This document shows, in pieces, positions 8,631-18,700 of a stretch of DNA of 64,000 nt. The position numbers and the translations under genes are program-made. The stretch lies in contig NZ_LT670849.1 of assembly GCF_900142985.1 (NCBI RefSeq), positions 2,666,001 through 2,730,000 of the forward strand, read 5' to 3'. Source of the stretch: Bradyrhizobium erythrophlei. Lineage in GTDB: Bacteria > Pseudomonadota > Alphaproteobacteria > Rhizobiales > Xanthobacteraceae. Below the pieces are notes generated by a model that saw only the letters and a program-made list of their open reading frames with translations, searched no databases and was not told the origin of the DNA. Each line of letters starts with the position of its first letter. Positions within the stretch are counted from its first letter, which is position 1.

Positions 8631-10259
8631 TCAACTATTACCCGATGCGCGCTTGAGCGCCGCATCGATCGCGTTGCGCGTCGGCCGGCGAAAGCGCGCG
8701 GCGACATAGCCGTCCGGCCGGAGCAGATAAGCGGTTCCGGGTTCGGCATCGTAACGCGCCAGGAACGTCTCGATCGCATCGAAGATACCCCCAATCCGGA
8801 CGACGCCGACGCCGTCGGGCCAATCGGCCACCGCACCGTTTGCAAATTCGAGGATCGTAAATCCTCCGCCAACTGCCTTGAAGGCATCGGTGAGATATTC
8901 CAATCCGCTTTCAGCGGTTGCGATCGGCGCATCCCGCATCGACGCACCGGGTCTCACGCCTCCACGCCATGCGTCAACGTCTGGGGTCGAGAGCGGCGAA
9001 TCGTAGGTCGAGGGCACCGACAGCCGGCCGGCATTGACCATCCGCTTGCCGAACTCAGTTTCCTTTGCCAGCGACAGCACCGCCTTGCGCAGACGCGCTT
9101 CGTAGGGCGAATTCGGCGCCATGAAGTCGGTCGAGCGGGTGGATTCGCGAATATTTTCGTCGGCCGCCTGGCTGCGCTCAACGTGATAGCTTTCCAGCAG
9201 CGTTTCGGGCGAAGTCCTGCGCAACACGCGATCGAGCTTCCAGCCGAGATTTTCGGCATCCTCGAGCCCCGAATTGGCGCCGCGCGCCCCGAATGGCGAA
9301 ACCTGATGCGCCGCATCACCGGCAAAGATGACCCGGCCATGGACGAACCGCGCCATGCGCCGGCACTGGAATTTGTAGAGCGATATCCACTCGAATTCGA
9401 ACTGATCGTGACCGAGCATGCGTGCGATTCGCGGCCGCACATTTTCCGGCCGCTTCTCCGCAACGGGATCGGCGCTGCGATCCAGCTGCAAATCGATGCG
9501 CCAGACATCGTCCGGCTGCTTGTGCAGCAAGGCCGATCGCCCGGCATGGAACGGCGGATCGAACCAGAACCAGCGCTCGGTCGGAAATTCGGCCGTCATC
9601 TTGACGTCGGCAATGAGAAACTGATCCTCGAACACCTGCCCCGCGAAGTCGGCGCCGACCATCTGCCGCAGCGACGAACGCGCGCCATCGCAGGCCACGA
9701 CATAGCTGGCACCGATGCGATAGACGCCTTCGGGCGTCTCGATCGAGACGACCACGTGATCGTTGCGCTGTTCCAGCCCAATCACCCGGTTACGCCATCG
9801 CAGGGAAATGCCGGGCAGTTCCAAGACGCGATCGACCAGATAGGCCTCGGCGTAGAACTGCTGGAGATTGATGAAGGCCGGGCGCTTGTGCCCCCACTCG
9901 GGCAGCAGATCGAACTGGTAGAGCAGCGAGGGGCCGTGAAAGATCTTGCCGATCTGCCAGACCACACCCTTGTCGACCATGCGTTGGCCGACACCGAGCC
10001 GGTCCCAGAATTCAAGCGAGCGTTTCGAAAAACAGATGGCGCGTGAACCCTCGCCGATACGGTCAGCGTCGTCGAGCAGCACGACCGGCTGCCCACGTTG
10101 CGCGAGGTCGATCGCGAGCGACAACCCCACCGGCCCGGCGCCGACCACGACCACCGGATGCATGGCAATGTCAGTCCCGGCGCGGTCCTGATCAGCGTGG
10201 CGCTGGAAACCAAACCGCGTCCTGGCCCCAATGTCGGCCTGGGTATTGCCGTGTGTCAT
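8631..10259 (-). CDS. FAD-dependent aromatic monooxygenase
   Basis: A 542-aa class A flavoprotein hydroxylase. The FAD/NAD fold begins VVVVGAGPVGLSLAIDLA, and the GD motif reads FAGDAAHQVSPFGARG. Length and shape match MhpA/MhaA-type hydroxylases acting on hydroxyphenyl acids. It heads the operon leading to hmgA and fahA, so hydroxylation of a hydroxyphenylacetate to homogentisate is the best guess. The start at 10259 keeps a 32-residue leader (FGFQRHADQD) that resembles relatives; ATG at 10163 is the alternative. The start abuts a palindromic repeat, with MarR divergent beyond it. Confidence 0.85.
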   Translation of the reverse strand: MTHGNTQADIGARTRFGFQRHADQDRAGTDIAMHPVVVVGAGPVGLSLAIDLAQRGQPVVLLDDADRIGEGSRAICFSKRSLEFWDRLGVGQRMVDKGVVWQIGKIFHGPSLLYQFDLLPEWGHKRPAFINLQQFYAEAYLVDRVLELPGISLRWRNRVIGLEQRNDHVVVSIETPEGVYRIGASYVVACDGARSSLRQMVGADFAGQVFEDQFLIADVKMTAEFPTERWFWFDPPFHAGRSALLHKQPDDVWRIDLQLDRSADPVAEKRPENVRPRIARMLGHDQFEFEWISLYKFQCRRMARFVHGRVIFAGDAAHQVSPFGARGANSGLEDAENLGWKLDRVLRRTSPETLLESYHVERSQAADENIRESTRSTDFMAPNSPYEARLRKAVLSLAKETEFGKRMVNAGRLSVPSTYDSPLSTPDVDAWRGGVRPGASMRDAPIATAESGLEYLTDAFKAVGGGFTILEFANGAVADWPDGVGVVRIGGIFDAIETFLARYDAEPGTAYLLRPDGYVAARFRRPTRNAIDAALKRASGNS

Positions 10260-10334
10260 CTAGTGATCCGATTCCAACATTCGGATTGCGAACCCGCGGC
10301 CAGGTGAGAGCGAATGTCAAATCCACTTCACTAG
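10260..10334. repeat. CTAG-ended palindrome, copy 5
   Basis: CTAGTG at the left end and CACTAG at the right enclose arms GATTCCAACATTCG and CGAATGTCAAATC. It occupies the promoter-side gap between the monooxygenase and marR genes and touches the monooxygenase start codon, so it would form the 5' leader of that operon's mRNA. Confidence 0.85.
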
Positions 10335-10373
10335 CCTCTGGCCAGAAGAAAGCGGTCCTGTTAAATTAGTTTC

Positions 10374-10383
10374 AGTTGCAACT
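10374..10383. promoter_or_regulatory. Candidate MarR operator
   Basis: Perfect 10-bp palindrome AGTTGCAACT in an AT-rich stretch 47 bp upstream of the marR start and 115 bp from the monooxygenase start. The position suits a divergent operator bound by the adjacent MarR protein. Binding is inferred. Confidence 0.4.
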
Positions 10384-10429
10384 ATCTTAGACCCGCCGCG
10401 TCGCCGGCGCAACCCGCATTGGAACCATT

Positions 10430-10912
10430 TTGGCCAAGACACCGCTCGATTTGTTCCGCTTTATGCCGTTCCGCCTCAACCGCCTCGCGGCGGAAGTCAG
10501 CAATGCACTGTCCATCGAATATCGCGAGCGCTATGGCCTCGACATTCCGGAGTGGCGGGTGTTGGCAACGATCGGCTTTTGTGAGGGCCCCTGCACTGCC
10601 CGATATATTTCGCATTGTACCCGCACGCATAAATCGACGATCAGCCGGGCTGTCACGACGTTGCTGCGGCGAAGGATTATCGAACGGGTCGCGAACGTAA
10701 ACGACCGCCGCGAATTCGCCCTTCAGCTCACGCCCAAGGGACGCGCGCTCTACAAGGAATTGATCCCGCGCCTACTGCGCAAGGAACAGCAAATTCTCTC
10801 TTGCTTGTCGGCGCAGGATCGCAAGAAGTTCGCGGCAGCGCTCGGCAAGATCGAAGGCTATCTTGGTCTCGTGCAAACGATCGAGGAAGCCGGAAAGACC
10901 GGCACATATTGA
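10430..10912 (+). CDS. MarR family regulator of the aromatic operon
   Basis: A 160-aa winged-helix regulator. The reading IPEWRVLATIGFCEG and the recognition region HKSTISRAVTTLLRRRI, followed by wing NVNDRREFALQLTPKG, are characteristic of MarR. It is divergent from the monooxygenase-DUF2783-MBL-hmgA-fahA operon and likely represses it until an aromatic ligand binds. TTG at 10430 is the chosen start, with GGAA a few bases upstream; an in-frame ATG 11 codons later is possible. Confidence 0.85.
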   Translation: MAKTPLDLFRFMPFRLNRLAAEVSNALSIEYRERYGLDIPEWRVLATIGFCEGPCTARYISHCTRTHKSTISRAVTTLLRRRIIERVANVNDRREFALQLTPKGRALYKELIPRLLRKEQQILSCLSAQDRKKFAAALGKIEGYLGLVQTIEEAGKTGTY

Positions 10913-10930
10913 AGCGCGGCGCCTTCGCTT

Positions 10931-11275
10931 TCATTTCACGGCGGTCACGACGATCTCGACGATATGCGGCGGCTCCAGTTCGACGCCGATGCAGGCACGC
11001 ATCGGCGGATTGGCCCGGTCGACCCACTCGTCCCAGGCGCGGTTCATCTCGCTCTTCAGCGCCATGCCATTGATATAGACGATCGCCGACAGGATCTTGC
11101 CCTTGCCGGACCCGCATAGCGCGAGGCCCTCGTCGATCCGCGCCAGCGCCTTCTGAGTCTGCTCGTACATCGATGGCGTGACGGGATCGGGCGCGACCGC
11201 CACGGTGAGCACGAGATCGTCGTGAACGACGGCGCGGCTGCGCGTCGGCGTCAAACCTGGAAATCGGGTGATCAT
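10931..11275 (-). CDS. RidA family protein
   Basis: A 114-aa YjgF/YER057c/UK114 protein. RidA deaminases hydrolyse reactive enamine/imine intermediates and use an Arg in the motif PxRACxG; here it reads PPMRACIGVELEPPHIVEI, so the Arg is kept. The sequence lacks the N-terminal part of the classic family signature, placing it in one of the divergent Rid subfamilies. It ends convergently 18 bp from marR. An AHL-lactonase-like gene lies upstream on the same strand, separated by a palindromic repeat. Confidence 0.85.
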   Translation of the reverse strand: MITRFPGLTPTRSRAVVHDDLVLTVAVAPDPVTPSMYEQTQKALARIDEGLALCGSGKGKILSAIVYINGMALKSEMNRAWDEWVDRANPPMRACIGVELEPPHIVEIVVTAVK

Positions 11276-11288
11276 GCTGGCTCGTCTC

Positions 11289-11363
11289 CTGGTGTGGCGA
11301 CACTGACGTTCCTTTCAGTGTGGCCCCGAGTTCTTCGAAGGAATGTCAGAACCGGGACACTAG
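11289..11363. repeat. Palindromic repeat, copy 6
   Basis: Left end CTGGTGTGGC and right end GGGACACTAG with inner GACGTTCC and GGAATGTC. It fills the gap between the lactonase-like gene and ridA. This copy is less perfect than the others. Confidence 0.7.
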
Positions 11364-11372
11364 CGCGCAAAC

Positions 11373-12179
11373 TTATTTGGCAAAGGAACGCGACGGCGCC
11401 TGGTGCAGAGCGAAGGCATCGGTCTTGTCGCTGGCCCGCGGATAGATCTCGGCGACCAGCGGATCGTGACCTGGAATGATGCGATCGGGATGGCCGGCGA
11501 GGCGTTCGGCGGTTTCCCAGCCCGTGCACATGTCGCCGATATTGTAGACGATCGGAAACGGGCTGCGGCGATGGAGGTTGCCGTAGAAATGCGCCGCGTC
11601 CGACGCCAGCACGACCGGCCCTCGCGCCGTGGCAACCCGCACCACCTGCAAGCCGTCGGAATGACCACCGACATGATGCACCGTGACGCCGGGGGCGACT
11701 TCGCCCTCGCCCGCGTGAAAGGTCACGCGCTCGCCGTAAACATGGCGCACCATCAAGGTCACATGCTCGACCGAAAACGGATGACGGAGCGCGCCAAAAC
11801 ACATGCAGCGGCCGGTGGCGTAGCTCATCTCACGCTCTTGCAGGTGAAAACGCGCCTTCGGGAACAGGTCCAGATTGCCCGCGTGGTCGTAATGCAGATG
11901 AGTGACGATGACATCGCCGATTGCCTCCGGGCTGACACCGAAGCGCTTCAGCGCCTCCGCCGGGTTCAGCGTGAGCTTGCGGCTGCGCGCCGCGGCCTCT
12001 TCGGCATTGAATCCGGTATCGACGAGGATATTGCGGCCACCGCCCCGGACTAGCCAGACAAAATAATCGAGATCCGACGCTGCGGTCTCGTGCGGGTCGG
12101 GCGTGATGTAGTTCATGTTGGGGGTGCGCGGCGACATGGTCGCGTAGCGGAGCGCATAGATTTCGTAGGTCGTTTCCAT
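11373..12179 (-). CDS. N-acyl homoserine lactonase-like MBL hydrolase
   Basis: A 268-aa MBL-fold hydrolase of the AttM/AiiA type. The di-zinc motif is intact as THLHYDHAGN, with HVGGHSDG and ASDAAHFYGN further on. The AHL-lactonase-like N-terminus (YFVWLVRGGGRNILVDTGF) is present. Lactones of homoserine or of aromatic pathways are plausible substrates. ATG at 12179 is preferred over 12221 because the family begins near METTYEIYAL; no strong ribosome site is visible for either. From 12180 to the next gene at 12514 there is only a possible promoter. Confidence 0.8.
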   Translation of the reverse strand: METTYEIYALRYATMSPRTPNMNYITPDPHETAASDLDYFVWLVRGGGRNILVDTGFNAEEAAARSRKLTLNPAEALKRFGVSPEAIGDVIVTHLHYDHAGNLDLFPKARFHLQEREMSYATGRCMCFGALRHPFSVEHVTLMVRHVYGERVTFHAGEGEVAPGVTVHHVGGHSDGLQVVRVATARGPVVLASDAAHFYGNLHRRSPFPIVYNIGDMCTGWETAERLAGHPDRIIPGHDPLVAEIYPRASDKTDAFALHQAPSRSFAK

Positions 12180-12387
12180 CGGTTCTGCTTCTTTTGTTTG
12201 GTCCGGCCCCCAGCAAGCCACTGCCGTGCCAAAAGGTCAAACCGCCAAACCCGGCATGCGGCCATACGAAAATGGCAGTCAACGGCGATGTGTCAGCGCG
12301 ATGACGCCCGCGGCGCCTGCTTCGCCGGATCGAGCGCGGGACTTCATGTTGACTGTCGTGCGCGGCGATTTGCCAGACCGTCAGCGG

Positions 12388-12420
12388 TTGACACCCGCGA
12401 TAGGCGCGCGGTTTGATAAT
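12388..12420 (+). promoter_or_regulatory. Possible sigma-70 promoter of the pseudo-caspase gene
   Basis: TTGACA at 12388 is followed after 18 bp by TTTGAT, overlapping GATAAT at 12415. It lies about 95 bp upstream of the ATG at 12514. Confidence 0.35.
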
Positions 12421-12513
12421 GCGATTTTCGTGAGATAAAGTTGCGGGCGCGCGAGTTCGGGGCAGGTGTTTAGTACCTGAACCGACTTTGGAAATTGGCT
12501 GGACGGGAGCAGA

Positions 12514-13992
12514 ATGACTATCCGCCTTTCATTGCTGGCTCTTTTGGCCTTTTCGCTCGCGCCGATGGTGCCCTCCGCGGCGATCGCCGCGGACCGGTTT
12601 GCGCTTGTGATTGGCAACGCAAAATATCCCGACGCGGATGCGCCGTTGAAGGAGCCGGTCAGTGACGCGCGCAGCGTTGCCGACGAGCTCAAGCGGGACG
12701 GCTTCACCGTGGAAACCGGCGAGAACCTGACCGGCGAGGGAATGCACAAGGCGCTCGAGCGTCTCTATGGCCACATCAAGCCGGGAAATGTGGCGCTGAT
12801 TTTCTTCAGCGGCTTCGGCATTCAGTCCAACCGCCAGAGCTTCATGATACCGGTCGACGCCCAGATCTGGACCGAGGCGGACGTTCGGCGCGACGGCATC
12901 AGCCTCGAAACCGTCCTTGGCGAATTCAACAACCGTGGCGCCGGCGTCAAGATTGCGCTGATCGACGCATCCCGCCGCAATCCGTACGAGCGCCGCTTCC
13001 GCAGTTTCTCTGCCGGCCTTGCACCGGTGATTGCGCCGAACGGCTCGCTGGTGATGTATTCGGCGGCGCTCAGCTCCGTGATGTCCGACAATGGCGGCGA
13101 CCACAGCCTGTTCGTTCAGGAACTGCTCAAGGAAATCCGCGTTCCCGACCTGATGGCGGAAGAGACGCTCAACCGGACGCGCGTCGGCGTGACGCGCGCC
13201 TCGCGCAGCGAGCAGGTCCCCTGGATTTCGTCCTCGCTGGCTGAAGACTTCTCGTTTATTCCGGGGGCCAAGTCGGCCGTAGCCGCTCTCCCACAACAGC
13301 CGGCTGCCGATCCCACGCCTCCATCACCGCCGCCGCCAGCCTCTCCGCCACCTGCGGCTCAGCCGGCTGCGCCACGGGTCGATCCGCCTGCGCCGCCAAA
13401 GGCCGAGACGCCGATCCTGCCGCCGCCTGACAAGCCGGCGGTGGCGACCCTTCCGAGCAACGATCCGCCGCCTCGGCCACCCTCGCCCTCGCTCGCCGAT
13501 GATCCGACCATCAAGAGCCTGACGGCCAAGCTCGTGGAAAACCCGGATGATGCCGGTGCTCTGTACCGGCGTGGACAGGTCTATGCGAGCAAGGGTGCCT
13601 ATGACCTTGCGATCAAGGATTTCGGCGACACGATCCGCCTCAATCCGAAGGACGTCGAAGCCTACAACAACCGGTGCTGGGTGCGTGCCGTGACCGGTGA
13701 GTTGCAGGCGGCCTTGAGAGACTGCAACGAGGCGCTTCGGTTGCGCCCGAATTTCGTCGATGCGCTCGACAGCCGTGGATTGGTCAACCTGAAGAGTGGC
13801 TTGAGCAAGAACGCCATCGCTGATTTCGATGCTGCCCTCAAGATCAACCCGCGGCTGACGTCGTCGCTATATGGCCGCGGACTGGCCAGACAGCGCAGCG
13901 GCGCCGCTTCGGACGGCGAGGTCGACATCAATAACGCGAAGGCGATGGACCCGAACATCGTCAAGGAATTTGCAGACTACGGCGTGCGCTGA
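12514..13992 (+). CDS. Secreted pseudo-caspase with TPR repeats
   Basis: A 492-aa protein with a signal peptide (cleavage near AIAADR), a caspase p20-like domain (about residues 27-250), a proline/alanine-rich linker (about 265-325) and three TPR units (about 330-485, e.g. GALYRRGQVYASKGAYDLA). In active family members the dyad sits in SGHG and DACR. Here these read SGFG (Phe101) and DASR (Ser153), so both catalytic residues are missing. It is therefore probably a binding protein rather than a protease, working in the periplasm. It leads a same-strand group with ompA-like, adaptor and RND pump genes (gaps of about 95 and 40 bp, then overlap). Confidence 0.8.
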   Translation: MTIRLSLLALLAFSLAPMVPSAAIAADRFALVIGNAKYPDADAPLKEPVSDARSVADELKRDGFTVETGENLTGEGMHKALERLYGHIKPGNVALIFFSGFGIQSNRQSFMIPVDAQIWTEADVRRDGISLETVLGEFNNRGAGVKIALIDASRRNPYERRFRSFSAGLAPVIAPNGSLVMYSAALSSVMSDNGGDHSLFVQELLKEIRVPDLMAEETLNRTRVGVTRASRSEQVPWISSSLAEDFSFIPGAKSAVAALPQQPAADPTPPSPPPPASPPPAAQPAAPRVDPPAPPKAETPILPPPDKPAVATLPSNDPPPRPPSPSLADDPTIKSLTAKLVENPDDAGALYRRGQVYASKGAYDLAIKDFGDTIRLNPKDVEAYNNRCWVRAVTGELQAALRDCNEALRLRPNFVDALDSRGLVNLKSGLSKNAIADFDAALKINPRLTSSLYGRGLARQRSGAASDGEVDINNAKAMDPNIVKEFADYGVR

Positions 13993-14088
13993 GGTAAGAC
14001 CTCCAGGCGCACGGCCTCTCGAGGTTCGGTTCACGGGGCCGTTCCGAACCGACTTTCATGCGAATGCGTCCCTGAAGGAGAATTGGCA

Positions 14089-14748
14089 ATGTCCCTGAGC
14101 CCGGCAAAGCGTGTCTCCGTCGCGATCCTCTCGCTCTTCGCCCTCGCTATTGCGTTTTCGTTTCATGCCGCCGGCGCGGAGGAGGCCACCGAAGACCAGA
14201 TTCTGAGGGCGCTTTCCCCGGCGAAGCCGCAGGCTCTCACGCGCAGTCTCTCGATGGGACCCCCGGCACAGGACAATCCGGCGGCGACCGAGGCCGAAAG
14301 CAAGCTCGTGCAGTCGCTGCACAACCGGCCATCGCGCTCGCTATCGATGGGCGAGCGCGAGCAGATCGCCGCCATCGTCAAGGACAAGCCGAAGATCGAT
14401 CTGGAGATCAATTTCGATTACAACTCCGACCGGATCAGCGCCAAGTCGCTGCCTTCGGTGCAGGCGCTCGGACGGGCGCTGGCAAACCCCGATTTGAAGG
14501 GATCGACCTTTATTCTTGCAGGCCATACCGATGCCGCGGGCGGCGACGCCTATAACCAGGACCTTTCGGAGCGACGGGCCGACTCGATCAAGCGTTACCT
14601 GGTCGAGAAAGCCAGCATTCCCGCTGCCGATCTCGTCGCCGTCGGCTATGGTAAAACCAAGTTGAAAGACCCTGCCAATCCGCTGGCGGAGGTGAATCGC
14701 CGAGTGCAGGTGGTCAATATGGAAAACAAGACGACCGCCGCGAAATAA
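14089..14748 (+). CDS. OmpA-like peptidoglycan-binding protein
   Basis: A 219-aa envelope protein with a signal peptide (to about AAGAEE) and a C-terminal OmpA/MotB domain (INFDYNSDRIS, GHTDAAGGDAYNQDLSERRA, NRRVQVVN) carrying the Asp and Arg that bind diaminopimelate. The middle contains a short duplicated motif, TRSLSMG and SRSLSMG, about 30 residues apart. ATG at 14089 has AAGGAG at the right distance; a TTG at 14083 is too close. Placement between the pseudo-caspase and the efflux genes suggests it anchors that system to the cell wall. Confidence 0.85.
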   Translation: MSLSPAKRVSVAILSLFALAIAFSFHAAGAEEATEDQILRALSPAKPQALTRSLSMGPPAQDNPAATEAESKLVQSLHNRPSRSLSMGEREQIAAIVKDKPKIDLEINFDYNSDRISAKSLPSVQALGRALANPDLKGSTFILAGHTDAAGGDAYNQDLSERRADSIKRYLVEKASIPAADLVAVGYGKTKLKDPANPLAEVNRRVQVVNMENKTTAAK

Positions 14749-14790
14749 ATTCATGTACGCCCACCCGACGAAGGAGCGCCGAACCCGGCA

Positions 14791-15705
14791 ATGAACCTGT
14801 TCCCCTATCTCAAGCCAGCCCTGGCGGCCGTATTTTTCATTGTCCTTGGGGCGGGATGGTACTGGTTCGAGCACCGTTCCCACTCGGAGGCAAAGGAAAC
14901 GGCAAGCAATGCGCTTGTCGTCGTCACGAAATCCACCAATGCGTGCTTTTCCGATCTGGTGCGGGTGACCGGATTTGCGGTGCCGCGGCGCGAAGCGGTG
15001 GTCTCGGCCGATCAGGAAGGCTCAAAGGTCGCCGACGTGCTGGTCCGTGAGGGCGAGACGGTCGCCGAAAACCAGGAACTGGTGCGGCTCATCCCGCCGC
15101 CGACATCAGCCAATTCGCAGCGCACGCCGATATCGCTGCGCGCGCCGGCCGCCGGCCTTGTCACCCAGGTCAACACCATCGTTGGCGCTCCCGCTTCGCC
15201 GCAGGCAGGACCGATGTTCCGTATTGCCGTCAACAATGAGATCGATCTCGACGCCGAAGTGCCTGCCGTTCACATGATGAAGCTCAACCCCGGCGCTACT
15301 GTGCGGATCAGCCGTGACAATGGCCCCGACATCGTCGGCCGTCTGAGGCTGGTCGTGCCGCAAATCGATCGCAACACCCAGCTTGGCCACGTCCGCATCA
15401 CCTTGACCGGAAATCCTGCGATCAAGATCGGCATGTTCGCCCAGGCCAGCATCGACGCCAGACGCAGCTGCGGTGTTGCGGTTCCGCGCACCGCGATCGA
15501 CCACCTCACGGTTCAGGTGGTCAAGGGAAATATCGTGGAGACGCGCAAGGTCAAAGTCGGGCTCGTGTCCGACACCTCGATCGAAATTCTGGAAGGCCTC
15601 GACGTCGGCGAAACCGTCGTGGCCGACGCCGGCTCTTCGCTGCATGATGGCGACCAGATCAGAACGATGTTCGCCGAAGACCTCGATCGGACGCGGGTGC
15701 GCTGA
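14791..15705 (+). CDS. RND efflux periplasmic adaptor (HlyD/MFP family)
   Basis: A 304-aa membrane-fusion protein with an N-terminal membrane anchor (LAAVFFIVLGAGWYWFEH), a lipoyl/barrel-sandwich region (VADVLVREGETVAENQELVRL) and beta-barrel and proximal domains. The coiled-coil hairpin is almost absent, making it short for the family. Two cysteines, Cys52 (CFSDLVRVTG) and Cys227 (SCGVAVPRTA), are also found in the second adaptor at 23643 and could pair. It overlaps the RND pump gene by one base (TGATG), so the two are coupled. Confidence 0.85.
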   Translation: MNLFPYLKPALAAVFFIVLGAGWYWFEHRSHSEAKETASNALVVVTKSTNACFSDLVRVTGFAVPRREAVVSADQEGSKVADVLVREGETVAENQELVRLIPPPTSANSQRTPISLRAPAAGLVTQVNTIVGAPASPQAGPMFRIAVNNEIDLDAEVPAVHMMKLNPGATVRISRDNGPDIVGRLRLVVPQIDRNTQLGHVRITLTGNPAIKIGMFAQASIDARRSCGVAVPRTAIDHLTVQVVKGNIVETRKVKVGLVSDTSIEILEGLDVGETVVADAGSSLHDGDQIRTMFAEDLDRTRVR

Positions 15706-18700
15706 TGGCTCTCAATATCTCGGCATGGTCGATCCGCCATCCGCTTCCTTCCGTCGTCTTTTCCATCATCCTCCTGGTGCTGGGCTGGATCAGCTTCACC
15801 AAGCTCGCGGTGACGCGGCTGCCGAGCGCCGATATTCCGGTGATCTCGGTCACGGTGTCGCAGTTCGGCGCGGCCCCGGCCGAGCTTGAGTCCCAGGTCA
15901 CCAAGACCATCGAAGACGGCGTGTCGGGCGTCGAAGGCGTGCGACACATTTCATCCTCGATCACCGACGGCCTGTCGGTGACGACGATCCAGTTCGCGCT
16001 GGAAACCAACACCGACCGCGCCTTGAACGATGTCAAGGACGCCGTCACGCGCGTGCGCGCCAATCTGCCGCAAAACGTCAATGAGCCGTTGATCCAGCGC
16101 GTCGACGTCATCGGCCTGCCGATCGTCACCTATGCGGCGATTTCGCCCGGCAAGACGCCGGAGCAATTGTCCTACTTCGTCGACGACGTCGTCAAACGCG
16201 CGCTGCAAGGCGTGCGCAACGTCGCCCAGGTCGAGCGCATCGGCGGTGTCGAGCGCGAAATTCTGGTCTCGCTCGATCCCGACCGGCTGCAAGCGGCGGG
16301 ACTGACCGCAGTCGATGTGTCGCACCGCCTGCGCGGCACCAATGTCGATCTTGCCGGCGGCCGGGCCGAAATCGGCAAGAACGATCAGGCGATTCGTACG
16401 CTTGCCGGCGCGAAGACACTCAACGAACTCGCGGGCACCATGATCAGCCTGCCGACGGGCGGCGAAGTCCGGCTCGACGACCTCGGCACCGTCACCGACA
16501 CCATCGCCGACCGCCGCACCTTTGCGCGCTTCAACGGCGAGCCAGTCGTGGCGCTCGGCATCAAGCGCTCGAAAGGCGCGAGCGACGTCGTGGTCGCCGC
16601 CGCCGTGCAGAAGCGCATCGACGACTTGAAAATTGCCCATCCGGAAGTCGACCTCAAGCTGATCGACACATCGGTCGAGTTCACCAAAGGCAATTACGAA
16701 GCCGCGATCTCGACGCTGTTCGAAGGCGCTATCCTGGCCGTCATCATCGTATTGCTGTTCTTGCGCGACATCAGGGCGACCATCATCGCCGCGATCTCGC
16801 TGCCGCTGTCGATCTTCCCGGCATTCTGGGCGATGGATCTTCTCGGGTTCTCGCTCAACCTCGTCAGCTTCCTCGCCATCACGCTGTCGACCGGCATTCT
16901 CGTCGACGACGCCATCGTCGAGATCGAGAACATCGTGCGTCACATGCGCATGGGAAAGTCGCCCTACCGCGCGGCGCTGGAGGCCGCAGACGAAATCGGC
17001 CTCGCCGTGATCGCAATCTCGCTCACCATCATCGCGATCTTTGCACCCGCCAGTTTCATGTCGGGCATCGCCGGGCAGTTTTTCAAGCAGTTCGGCATCA
17101 CGGTGTCCGTGCAGGTGTTCTTCTCGCTGCTCGCCGCACGTTTCGTGACGCCGGTGCTTGCGGCCTATTTCCTGAAAGATCATCCGCACGACGATCCGCC
17201 GCCCGGCCGCGTGCTCCAGACCTATATCAGGCTCGTGACCTGGTCGGTTCAGCATTACCTGATCACGGTGCTGATCGGCTTCGGCATCTTTGCCGCCTCG
17301 ATCTGGAGCATCTCGTTGCTGTCGCAGGGCTTCCTGCCGGCGCAGGACACGGCCCGCTCGCTGCTGGCGATGGAATTGCCGCCCGGCTCGCAGCTCGCTT
17401 TTACCGAGAAGATCACCGAGCAGATCGTGGCGCGCTTGCGCAAGCGGCCGGAGGTGAGGAACGTCTTCGTCGATGGCGGACGGGTGCCGCCAGGAACGTT
17501 CGAAGTCCGCCGCGCGGCGCTGATCATCAACTACACCCCGAAAACCGAACGCAGGATCACCCAGCGCGAACTCGAGCTGTCGATCAGCAAGGAACTCGAA
17601 AACGTTCCCGATATCAGGTTCTGGTTCCTCGACGAAAACGGTCTGCGCGCGATCTCGCTCGTCGTCACCGGCGCCGACAGCAACATCGTCAGCAATGTCG
17701 CCAGCGAACTCGCCAACCAGATGAAGCGGATTCCGTTGATCGCCAACGTGATCTCCGAAACCTCGCTCGACCGGCCGGAGCTTCGCATCCAGCCGCGCGC
17801 CGATCTGGCTGCCCGGCTGGGCGTTTCCACCGAGAGCCTGTCGGAGACCATTCGCGTCGCGACGATCGGCGACGTCGGCCCCGCACTTGCCAAGTTCGAC
17901 GCCGGCGACCGGCAGGTGCCGATCCGCGTTCAGCTTGAGGACGGCGCGCGGGGCGACCTGAATATCCTTGAACAGTTGCGCGTGCCGCTCGGCGGCGGGC
18001 GTGGCGGCGTACCGCTGTCGGTGGTCGCCGATATCAAGCTCGATCAGGGGCCGACCAGCATCAACCGTTACGACCGCGAGCGACAGGCGACCGTCGCCGC
18101 CGATCTCGTCGGCACCTCGGCGCTCGGCGATGCGACCAAGAAGATCAACGAGCTTCCGGTCATGAAGAGCCTGCCCAAGGGCGTGAAAGTCAGCCCGTCG
18201 GGCGATGCCGAAAGCCTCAACGAATTGTCCGCGGGCTTTGCCACCGCCATCACGGCAGGCCTGATGATGGTTTACGCGGTGCTGGTGCTCCTGTTCGGCA
18301 CCTTCCTGCAACCGATCACGATCCTGTTCTCGCTGCCGCTTTCGATCGGTGGCGCGATCGCGGCCTTGCTCGTGACCGGCAAGCAGCTCACGACGCCGGT
18401 GTGGATCGGCATCCTGATGCTGATGGGTATCGTCACCAAGAACGCCATCATGCTGGTGGAGTTCGCCGTGGAGTCCATCCGCGCGGGCAAGACGCGCGAA
18501 TATGCCATCATCGACGCCGGCATGAAGCGGGCCCGACCGATCGTGATGACCACGATCGCGATGGCCGCGGGCATGATGCCTTCCGCACTGGCGTTCGGCG
18601 CTGGCGGCGAATTCCGCTCCCCGATGGCGCTCGCCGTAATCGGCGGCCTGGTATTTTCGACGATCCTGTCGCTGGTGTTCGTGCCGGCGATGTTCATGAT

